25,702 bases of DNA from Flavobacteriales bacterium (lineage in GTDB: Bacteria; Bacteroidota; Bacteroidia; Flavobacteriales; Flavobacteriaceae): NCBI GenBank assembly GCA_002737105.1, contig NSHO01000006.1, forward strand, positions 1-25,702, read 5' to 3'. The first letter of the stretch is position 1. Every line of letters starts with the position of its first letter. The notes under the pieces were generated by a model. The model made no database searches. It had not been told where the DNA came from and saw only the letters and a program-made list of their open reading frames with translations. Below, piece by piece: positions 14,501 to 21,637 of the stretch. The position numbers and the translations under genes are program-made.

Positions 14501-16489
14501 CTACAACTTCACTTGTAACGCTTTAATTTCATCTCTAAACATGGCGGCTTGCATAAAGTCGAGTTCTTTAGCGGCTTTTTCCATTAGTTTACGTTTGTCT
14601 CTAATTTTCTTTTCAATTTCGGGTTTGCTTAGGTATTCGCTTTCGGGTTCGGCGGCTTTGTACGCTTGGTTTTCGTAGTATTGTGTAGAAACAGAATTGG
14701 CACCAAAAGCGTTTCCTAAACTTTTATTTAAAGATTGTGGCGTTTTGCCATGTAAGGTGTTGTAAGCCGTTTGTTTTTCGCGGCGGTAAATGGTTTCGTC
14801 AATGGTGTGTTGCATACTTGCCGTTATTTTGTCGGCATACATAATGGCTTTTCCGTTAAGGTTTCTGGCGGCTCTTCCAACGGTTTGCGTTAACGAACGT
14901 TTACTACGTAAAAAACCCTCTTTGTCCGCGTCTAAAATCGCCACAAGCGATACTTCAGGTAAATCCAAACCTTCACGTAATAGGTTGACGCCAATTAACA
15001 CATCAAAAACACCTTTTCGTAAATCTTGCATAATTTCCACACGCTCCAAAGTATCTACATCGGAATGAATGTAACGGCATCGTATGGAAACTTTCGTAAG
15101 GTATTTGGCTAATTCTTCTGCCATACGTTTGGTTAAAGTCGTGACTAAAACCCGCTCGTCGGCTTCGCAACGCAACTGAATTTCTTCAATTAAATCGTCA
15201 ATTTGATTGGCGCTTGGACGAATTTCAATAATCGGATCTAACAATCCTGTAGGCCGAATAATTTGCTCTACATACACACCTTCGGATTTTTGCATTTCAT
15301 AATCGGCAGGCGTGGCAGAAACATACAGCACCTGATTTTGTAGGGCTTCAAATTCTTCAAATTTTAATGGTCTGTTATCCATAGCGGCTGGCAAACGGAA
15401 ACCGTATTCTACCAAGTTTTCTTTTCGGCTTCTGTCGCCTCCATACATGGCATGTACTTGCGAAATGGTAACGTGACTTTCATCAATAACCATCAAATAA
15501 TCGTCTGGAAAATAGTCTAATAAACAGAAAGGGCGCGTGCCAGGTTCGCGACCATCAAGATATCGCGAATAGTTTTCAATTCCAGAACAATAGCCCAATT
15601 CGCGAATCATTTCTAAATCGAAATTGGTGCGTTCTTCTAATCGTTTGGCTTCTAAATGTTTGCCGATTTCTCGAAAATATTCGACTTGTTTTACCATGTC
15701 TTGCTGGATTTCCCAAATGGCTTTTTGTAAAATATCAGGCGAAGTCACAAACATATTAGCTGGATAAATGCTTAACGAATCGTATTTTTCTAATACTTGT
15801 GCCGTTCGGGCATCAAAAGCTTCAATTTCTTCAATTTCATCGCCAAAAAAGTGAATTCGAAAAGGTTCATCGCCATAACTTGGAAATACTTCAACGGTAT
15901 CGCCTTTGATACGAAAGGTTCCGGGTGTAAATTCCATTTCGGTTCGCGAATATAAACTTTGCACCAATTGATGCAATAATTTGGTACGAGAAATGGCTTG
16001 TCCGTTTTTTAAAGTAATTACGTTTTTCTGAAATTCAACCGGATTTCCAATGCCGTACAAACAAGAAACGGATGAAATTACAATAATATCTCTGCGACCA
16101 GAAAGTAGGGCAGAGGTAGTGCTTAAACGAAGTTTTTCAAGTTCTTCGTTAATAGATAAGTCTTTTTCAATGTAGGTTCCCGTAACCGGAATAAAGGCTT
16201 CGGGTTGGTAATAATCGTAATACGAAACAAAATATTGCACAGAATTATTAGGAAAAAATTGCTTAAACTCGGAATACAATTGTGCCGCGAGGGTTTTGTT
16301 GTGCGCTAAAACTAAAGTAGGTTTCTGTACTTCCTGAACCACATTAGCTACGGTAAATGTTTTTCCTGAACCCGTAACACCCAATAAAGTTTGGTATTTT
16401 TCGCCATTGATGATGCCTTTAGCTAATTTTTCAATGGCTTGCGGCTGGTCTCCAGTTGGAACATAATCAGATACTACTTGGAATTTCAT
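14501..16489 (-). CDS. uvrB: Excinuclease ABC subunit B
   Basis: A 662-residue DNA-damage-recognition helicase of nucleotide excision repair, loaded by UvrA and then binding UvrC. Walker A is GVTGSGKT (37-44). The damage-probing beta-hairpin lies in YYDYYQPEAFIPVTGTYIEKD. Later come VIDESHVT, the ATPase motifs LREGLDLPEVSLVAILDADKEG and QTVGRAARN, and a C-terminal UVR domain for UvrC contact (EIEKKIRDKRKLMEKAAKELDF... to the end). Length equals the family norm. The ATG lies one base after the stop of the toxin gene, so translation and probably transcription are tied to the upstream uvrA-antitoxin-toxin string unless a promoter lies inside the toxin gene. Confidence 0.98.
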   Translation of the reverse strand: MKFQVVSDYVPTGDQPQAIEKLAKGIINGEKYQTLLGVTGSGKTFTVANVVQEVQKPTLVLAHNKTLAAQLYSEFKQFFPNNSVQYFVSYYDYYQPEAFIPVTGTYIEKDLSINEELEKLRLSTTSALLSGRRDIIVISSVSCLYGIGNPVEFQKNVITLKNGQAISRTKLLHQLVQSLYSRTEMEFTPGTFRIKGDTVEVFPSYGDEPFRIHFFGDEIEEIEAFDARTAQVLEKYDSLSIYPANMFVTSPDILQKAIWEIQQDMVKQVEYFREIGKHLEAKRLEERTNFDLEMIRELGYCSGIENYSRYLDGREPGTRPFCLLDYFPDDYLMVIDESHVTISQVHAMYGGDRSRKENLVEYGFRLPAAMDNRPLKFEEFEALQNQVLYVSATPADYEMQKSEGVYVEQIIRPTGLLDPIIEIRPSANQIDDLIEEIQLRCEADERVLVTTLTKRMAEELAKYLTKVSIRCRYIHSDVDTLERVEIMQDLRKGVFDVLIGVNLLREGLDLPEVSLVAILDADKEGFLRSKRSLTQTVGRAARNLNGKAIMYADKITASMQHTIDETIYRREKQTAYNTLHGKTPQSLNKSLGNAFGANSVSTQYYENQAYKAAEPESEYLSKPEIEKKIRDKRKLMEKAAKELDFMQAAMFRDEIKALQVKL

Positions 16490-16490
16490 T

Positions 16491-16793
16491 TTAGATTTTT
16501 TTAGGATTTCTTTTTGTGTGTCTGATCCTAATTATGTATATTTCGTTTGGCGTAACTTTGTATGAAATTCTGTAATTATAAATTTCAAAAGCTCTAAAAT
16601 TTCCAGAATTAGATTTTTTCATTTCATCTAACTCGTAAATTTCCCAATTTGATTTTAGAATTGTCACAGATTCATATATAGTAGCAACAACTTTATTTGA
16701 AGTAGTTTTGCTTTTTGTTTTTTTTAATAAATAGAAATAAATATTCTCTAATTGTTCTAAAGCGGTTTTAGTCCAAATTATTTCTTTTTCCAT
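16491..16793 (-). CDS. RelE/ParE-family toxin
   Basis: A 100-residue basic protein with the RelE/ParE plan: an N-terminal strand (EIIWTKTALEQLENIYFYLLKK), two helices, then strands NFRAFEIYNYRISYKV and a C-terminal IYIIRIRHTKRNP with the H-x-x-R-x-P ending typical of this fold. Such proteins cut mRNA on the ribosome (RelE) or poison gyrase (ParE); which applies here cannot be told. It overlaps the upstream antitoxin gene by 16 nt, a normal toxin-antitoxin layout, and stops one base before uvrB. Confidence 0.85.
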   Translation of the reverse strand: MEKEIIWTKTALEQLENIYFYLLKKTKSKTTSNKVVATIYESVTILKSNWEIYELDEMKKSNSGNFRAFEIYNYRISYKVTPNEIYIIRIRHTKRNPKKI

Positions 16794-17005
16794 TCGTCAA
16801 TTTTAGCTTTTACTTCATTATGAGAAACGGTATAACCTTTTTCAATATCTTCTTCCGCCATTAAAATCTCCGAATTATAATCGTCATAAAGATTCTCTTT
16901 TTTAATTTTTGATTCAACTATAGTTCTCAAAGCATTTAAAAAAGATTTGTCTTCAATTTGATTTATTTCTTCAATTAATATGTTTTTTAATTCTAACGTG
17001 TTCAT
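16778..17005 (-). CDS. Antitoxin of the RelE/ParE-type pair
   Basis: A 75-residue, mostly helical, charged protein placed directly before a RelE/ParE toxin and overlapping it by 16 nt. Its N-terminal half (MNTLELKNILIEEINQIEDK) resembles short Bacteroidetes antitoxins that precede ParE-like toxins. Its C-terminal half (AEEDIEKGYTVSHNEVKAKIDEWKKK) matches the tail that wraps the toxin in that group. It has no obvious classical DNA-binding motif. It follows uvrA by 21 nt. The assignment rests on position and layout more than on sequence. Confidence 0.78.
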   Translation of the reverse strand: MNTLELKNILIEEINQIEDKSFLNALRTIVESKIKKENLYDDYNSEILMAEEDIEKGYTVSHNEVKAKIDEWKKK

Positions 17006-17026
17006 ACTCTTGAAATTTTATCGAAA

Positions 17027-19837
17027 TTACAATTTTTCAGCCAAATATTTTCCTGTCAAGGATTTTTTATTTTTTACGATTTCTTCTGGAGTTCCAAAAG
17101 CGACCAATTGCCCACCATTCTCACCACCTTCAGGACCGATATCGATGATGTAATCAGCACATTTTATAAGTTCTAAATTGTGTTCAATGACAATAATAGA
17201 ATGTCCTTTATCTATTAAAGCTTCAAATGATTTTAATAATTTTTTTATATCGTGAAAATGCAAACCAGTAGTGGGTTCGTCAAATACAAATAGCATTTTT
17301 TCTTTGGTAGCGCCTTTCACTAAAAATGAGGCCAATTTGATACGTTGTGCTTCACCACCAGAAAGCGTAGAAGAAGATTGTCCTAATTGCACATATCCTA
17401 AACCTACATCTTTTAAAGGTTGTAATTTTTGCGTAATTTTGGTTTGCCCGTGCATTTCAAAAAAAGCAACGGCTTCATCAATTGTCATTTTTAGAATATT
17501 GTCGATGTTTTTGCCTTCAAAATTAACTTCCAGTACTTCTTTTTTAAAGCGTTTTCCGTTACACGTTTCACATTCTAAATGCACATCGGCCATAAATTGC
17601 ATTTCAATGGTTACTTCGCCGTCTCCTTTACACGTTTCACATCTTCCACCATCTACATTAAATGAAAAGTGTTTGGCTTGGTAATTTCTTAATTTTGAAG
17701 TGGTTTGTTTGGCATATAATTCTCTGATATCATCGTACGCTTTGATATAAGTAACTGGATTGGAACGCGAACTTCTTCCAATAGGATTTTGGTCTACATA
17801 TTCAATGTTTTTAAGGTGCGAATAACTCCCTTCTAAACTTGTAAATTGACCTGCTTTCTCTCCAATTCCGGTTAGTTTTTTCTGTAAAGCGGGAAACAAT
17901 ATCTTTTTTACTAACGTACTTTTTCCGCTACCAGAAACTCCAGTAATTACCGTTAAGCAATCCAAAGGAAAGGTGACATTGATATTTTTTAAGTTATTTT
18001 CTCTGGCGCCAATAATATCAATATGATTTTTGAATTTCCTTCTGACTTTTGGCACTTCAATTTTTTCTTTTCCGTTTAAATATCTAGACGTTAATGAATC
18101 TGATTTCAGAATTTCTGAATATGTGCCTTGCGCGACTAAATTACCACCCAAAGTTCCAGCTTCAGGACCAATATCAATAATCATATCGGCAGCTTTCATA
18201 ATGTCTTCGTCGTGCTCTACAATAATAACAGTATTGCCTAACTTTTTTAAGTTGAGTAACACTTCAACCAATTTTTCAGTGTCTTTTGGGTGTAAACCTA
18301 TACTTGGCTCATCTAAAATATACATCGAACCCACTAACGAGCTTCCTAAAGAAGTAGCTAAATTAATTCGTTGCGATTCGCCACCAGAAAGAGATGCCGA
18401 TTTTCTGTTTAAACTTAAATAGTTTAAACCTACGTTGTCTAAAAATGCCAAACGGTTTTTTATTTCTATAAGTAATCGTTTCGCAACTTTTTCATCATAT
18501 TCCGATAATTCAATCGTATTAAAAAATGGAATTAATTTAATAATTGGCAAATCTACCAAGTCAGAAATGGTTTTTTCTGCTACTTTAATATTGTTAGTTT
18601 CCGAACGTAATCGTTTGCCGTTGCAAGCGTGGCATTTTGTTTTACCTCTGTAGCGCGAAAGCATCACACGGTTTTGAATTTTATAATTATTGGCTTCTAA
18701 ATCGGCAAAAAAGGCATTTAATCCTGTGAAATACTTATTTCCATTCCATATAAGTGCTTTGTGTGCGTCTGATAATTCAAAATAAGGTTTGTGTATCGGA
18801 AAATCAAAATGATGTGAATTATTTACCAATTGATCTCGGTACCAACCCATACTTTCACCTCGCCAAGGAAAAACAGCATTTTCATATACTGAAAGCGCGG
18901 TATTTGGTACAACAAGCTCTTCGTCAATACCAATTACACTTCCGTAGCCTTCGCAAGTTGGACAAGCGCCGTAAGGATTATTAAAGCTAAATAAATGAAT
19001 ATTTGGTTCTAAAAAATCCATTCCATCTAATTGAAAATTGGAATTGAAAACCACACGATTTTCTTTTTCAGGTTCTTGTAGGTATAATTCCCCTTTTCCT
19101 TCATAAAATGCAATTTGCAGGGCATCGGCAATTCGATTTAAGAATTCTTCATCTGATTTTACTACGATTCTATCAATAACTAATAAAATTTCTTTGTTAG
19201 CCATGGTATTTTCGTCAATCATTTCAAGAGTTGCCACAAAATCGTCTAATCGAACCGTTTGGTTGTCTATTAGTACTCTGGCAAAACCTTGTTGTAATAA
19301 AACCTTAAGTTTGTCATGTAATTTTCTGCCTTTTTCTAAATGAATAGGAGCCAATAAGAGCCATTTTGAATCCATTTCTAAGGATTGAATGTATTTTACT
19401 ACATCTGAAACAGTCTGTTTTTTTACTTCTTCACCAGAAATTGGTGAATAGGTTCTTCCAATTCTGGCAAATAATAATTTTAAGTAATCGTATATTTCTG
19501 TGGAAGTACCAACTGTAGAGCGCGCATTTGTAGTATTGACTTTTTGTTCAATTGCAATGGCAGGTGCAATTCCTTTGATATATTCTACTTTTGGCTTGTC
19601 TAATTTTCCTAAGAATTGACGTGCATAGGAAGATAAACTTTCTACATAACGTCTTTGTCCTTCAGCGTAAAGCGTATCAAAGGCCAAACTCGATTTTCCA
19701 GATCCAGAAAGTCCAGTAATCACCACCATTTGATTTCTTGGGATGGCTACATCAATATTTTTTAAATTGTGCAATTGTGCCCCTTTTATCAAGATAAATT
19801 TTTTGGGTTCTAAAGAAGAAAAATCAGATTGCATCAT
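17027..19837 (-). CDS. uvrA: Excinuclease ABC subunit A
   Basis: A 936-residue ABC-type ATPase that finds DNA lesions and loads UvrB. Both nucleotide sites are complete: Walker A GLSGSGKS (42-49) and GVSGSGKS in the second half, and ABC signatures LSGGESQRI and LSGGEAQRI. Zinc modules are visible as CPTCEGYG, CHACNGKR, and the pair CETCKGDGE/CETCNGKR. Length is normal. The start is an ATG-ATG pair at 19837/19834; either could be used. It heads a minus-strand string with the toxin-antitoxin pair and uvrB, with a promoter at 19858-19891. Confidence 0.98.
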   Translation of the reverse strand: MMQSDFSSLEPKKFILIKGAQLHNLKNIDVAIPRNQMVVITGLSGSGKSSLAFDTLYAEGQRRYVESLSSYARQFLGKLDKPKVEYIKGIAPAIAIEQKVNTTNARSTVGTSTEIYDYLKLLFARIGRTYSPISGEEVKKQTVSDVVKYIQSLEMDSKWLLLAPIHLEKGRKLHDKLKVLLQQGFARVLIDNQTVRLDDFVATLEMIDENTMANKEILLVIDRIVVKSDEEFLNRIADALQIAFYEGKGELYLQEPEKENRVVFNSNFQLDGMDFLEPNIHLFSFNNPYGACPTCEGYGSVIGIDEELVVPNTALSVYENAVFPWRGESMGWYRDQLVNNSHHFDFPIHKPYFELSDAHKALIWNGNKYFTGLNAFFADLEANNYKIQNRVMLSRYRGKTKCHACNGKRLRSETNNIKVAEKTISDLVDLPIIKLIPFFNTIELSEYDEKVAKRLLIEIKNRLAFLDNVGLNYLSLNRKSASLSGGESQRINLATSLGSSLVGSMYILDEPSIGLHPKDTEKLVEVLLNLKKLGNTVIIVEHDEDIMKAADMIIDIGPEAGTLGGNLVAQGTYSEILKSDSLTSRYLNGKEKIEVPKVRRKFKNHIDIIGARENNLKNINVTFPLDCLTVITGVSGSGKSTLVKKILFPALQKKLTGIGEKAGQFTSLEGSYSHLKNIEYVDQNPIGRSSRSNPVTYIKAYDDIRELYAKQTTSKLRNYQAKHFSFNVDGGRCETCKGDGEVTIEMQFMADVHLECETCNGKRFKKEVLEVNFEGKNIDNILKMTIDEAVAFFEMHGQTKITQKLQPLKDVGLGYVQLGQSSSTLSGGEAQRIKLASFLVKGATKEKMLFVFDEPTTGLHFHDIKKLLKSFEALIDKGHSIIVIEHNLELIKCADYIIDIGPEGGENGGQLVAFGTPEEIVKNKKSLTGKYLAEKL

Positions 19838-19857
19838 TGTATTTTTTATAAGAATGG

Positions 19858-19891
19858 CAAAGATAATTAATTATAAGCCTAAATGTATCAA
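19858..19891 (-). promoter_or_regulatory. Promoter of uvrA
   Basis: On the minus strand TTG (19891-19889) and TATCTTTG (19865-19858) are separated by 23 nt, at the long end of the accepted range. The -7 element ends 20 nt before the start codon. No LexA-like box was recognised. Confidence 0.5.
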
Positions 19892-19968
19892 TTCTTCTTT
19901 CGGATGAATAAAAAAGTATGAATACAACCTAAGAAATCGTTGTAGTTGAAATATTTAAGCTAATTTTT

Positions 19969-19990
19969 AACTATACATTAACTATACATT
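19969..19990 (+). promoter_or_regulatory. Direct pair of the 11-bp AACTATACATT motif
   Basis: Two exact, abutting copies of AACTATACATT (19969-19979 and 19980-19990). They are followed by a weaker AACTAAATTT at 19994. They lie about 190 nt upstream of the secreted-protein gene. This is a candidate operator; see the inverted copy at 20086-20096 and the downstream copies at 24471 and 24571. Confidence 0.6.
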
Positions 19991-20085
19991 TTTAACTAAA
20001 TTTCAAAAAATATAATTCTAAAGTATTGAAAAACAGATTTTTATATCAAAAATAAAGCTCGTTATTTTTTTTCAAAAAAAACTAA

Positions 20086-20096
20086 AATGTATAGTT
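20086..20096 (-). promoter_or_regulatory. Inverted exact copy of AACTATACATT
   Basis: AATGTATAGTT on the plus strand is the exact reverse complement of the motif at 19969. It ends 19 nt before the -33 TTG of the promoter at 20116-20144, a typical activator position. Confidence 0.6.
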
Positions 20097-20115
20097 TCTA
20101 TATATGTAATTAAAA

Positions 20116-20144
20116 TTGCGCATGTTTATTTTTTGCTAAATTTA
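20116..20144 (+). promoter_or_regulatory. Probable promoter of the secreted-protein gene
   Basis: TTG (20116-20118), 18 nt, then TAAATTTA (20137-20144), one base off TAnnTTTG. The imperfect -7 would suit a promoter that needs an activator. Confidence 0.45.
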
Positions 20145-20179
20145 CATTTATAAATATTTAACCAATTAAATTTAATATT

Positions 20180-21529
20180 ATGAAAAAAATTACTTTATTT
20201 ATTTTTCTTGTTGCAAGCTCAATTTGCTTTGCTCAAGAATTTCCTTTGAATTTTACCAATTCAAATCAATTATTAACTGCTTATGGCGGTGCAGCAACTT
20301 CTCTAGTACCAGATCCAACTGCTTCTACCAATCAAGTATTACGTGTAGCTGGTGGTAGTTATGAATATGATAATGCTCAGTTAAATTTATTAACAAATTA
20401 CATAAATCTAGCAGATGATACTAATAATAGCATAACTTTTAGGGTTAAACCTGAAGCTGATTACGGTACAAGAACCCATCTTTTAAAGTTTGAATCTCGA
20501 GGAACAGGTGTTGGTTTACCTGCGACTGAACTACAATTCACTACTTCGGGTACTGCTTGGACAACAGTAACGTTGAACTTTCCATCAGGATTAGGTAATT
20601 ATGGATTAATGGTACTTTTTCCTGATTTTGGTCCAAATAATTTTCAGGTTGGAAATTATTTGTTTGATGATTTTGCAGGAGGAACAAATATTGCACCACC
20701 TCCACCTCCTTTTGTACCTACCCAAGCACCAATACCTTCAACTCCTCCAGCACAAGTATTAAAAATTTATGGAGATACTGGTGGTTTTACAACTTATTGG
20801 GTATCGGCTTATTCATTTGGTGGTTATGAGAATATTCTTGATTTAGATACTGGTACCGCTGTTAATGAAGCCATTAAAATGAATTTTGCTACACAAGGAT
20901 TTGGACAAGGAACAAATGCAGTTACTAATGTTTCAACTTATGGTTATTTAAATTTTAGTTACTATGTACAGAGTGGTGCAGCTAATGCAGGATCTCTAGG
21001 ACATCAATTCTACTTTGACTTAATTTCTAGAATTGGGTCAACAAATACTGAAGCTTTTTATGGAATTGGTCCAGCTTTAATTACAGCAGGAAATCCTTGG
21101 GAACAAGTCAAAAAAGTTATTGTTTTTGATTCTTGGCAAACAGTTAGTATTCCTTTGTCAGATTTTGTAGGATTTAGTCCTGCAAACTTTTTTCAGTTTA
21201 AACTTGGATCCTCATCTGATTTGAGAACAAAAATTGCATATTTTGATAATATTTATTTTTCAGTTAATGCGGGTACATTAAATACCAATAATTTTAATAT
21301 TTCAAAAGTGAAATTATATCCTAATCCAACTTCAAATATTTTAAATTTAGAATCGGTTGGAACTATTCAGAATATTGCAATTTTCAACGTTTTAGGACAA
21401 GAAGTAATGAACAAAACAACTAATGAATCTTTATTAAGTTTAGATGTTTCAGGATTAAATGCAGGTATTTATGTAATAAAAACTGTAATTGATGGAACTG
21501 TTTCCTCAACAAAATTTATAAAAGAATAG
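20180..21529 (+). CDS. Secreted protein with type IX secretion sorting domain, probably carbohydrate-binding
   Basis: A 449-residue protein with a clear signal peptide (MKKITLFIFLVASSICFA, cleavage before QE). It has two beta-rich, aromatic-containing modules at about 19-170 and 193-365, joined by a proline-rich linker at about 171-192. A type A type IX secretion C-terminal domain follows from about 373 (KVKLYPNPTSNILNLES, ending with GIYVIKTVIDG and KFIKE). It should be exported and attached to or released from the cell surface. Both modules look like carbohydrate-binding beta-sandwiches (FDDFAGG and YFDNIYF near their ends), but I cannot name a family. No catalytic motif is seen. It lies upstream of a sensor-regulator and a glycoside hydrolase, and three copies of a shared motif lie upstream of it. 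Confidence 0.88.
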   Translation: MKKITLFIFLVASSICFAQEFPLNFTNSNQLLTAYGGAATSLVPDPTASTNQVLRVAGGSYEYDNAQLNLLTNYINLADDTNNSITFRVKPEADYGTRTHLLKFESRGTGVGLPATELQFTTSGTAWTTVTLNFPSGLGNYGLMVLFPDFGPNNFQVGNYLFDDFAGGTNIAPPPPPFVPTQAPIPSTPPAQVLKIYGDTGGFTTYWVSAYSFGGYENILDLDTGTAVNEAIKMNFATQGFGQGTNAVTNVSTYGYLNFSYYVQSGAANAGSLGHQFYFDLISRIGSTNTEAFYGIGPALITAGNPWEQVKKVIVFDSWQTVSIPLSDFVGFSPANFFQFKLGSSSDLRTKIAYFDNIYFSVNAGTLNTNNFNISKVKLYPNPTSNILNLESVGTIQNIAIFNVLGQEVMNKTTNESLLSLDVSGLNAGIYVIKTVIDGTVSSTKFIKE

Positions 21530-21550
21530 TTTAAACTATTTCAATTTTTT

Positions 21551-21581
21551 AAGACTGTCAGCAATGACAGTCTTTTTTTTT
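21551..21581 (+). terminator. Intrinsic terminator after the secreted-protein gene
   Basis: AAGACTGTCA (21551-21560) pairs with TGACAGTCTT (21565-21574) around a GCAA tetraloop and runs into T residues. It separates this gene from the regulator gene. Confidence 0.92.
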
Positions 21582-21637
21582 AAATCATTTTTTTATTATG
21601 TTTGTAATATATATCTTTATTTTTTAATCCTTATGAA

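Larger units (their letters stand above)
19838..20179. other. Divergent intergenic region uvrA / secreted-protein gene, 342 bp
   Basis: No gene. The uvrA side holds the minus-strand promoter. The right side holds three exact copies of AACTATACATT and a plus-strand promoter, all listed separately. The remainder is very AT-rich. Confidence 0.7.

Noticed and set aside
17271..18984. Several open frames on the plus strand inside uvrA
   Set aside because: They are antisense to a full-length conserved gene and have no coding signature of their own.
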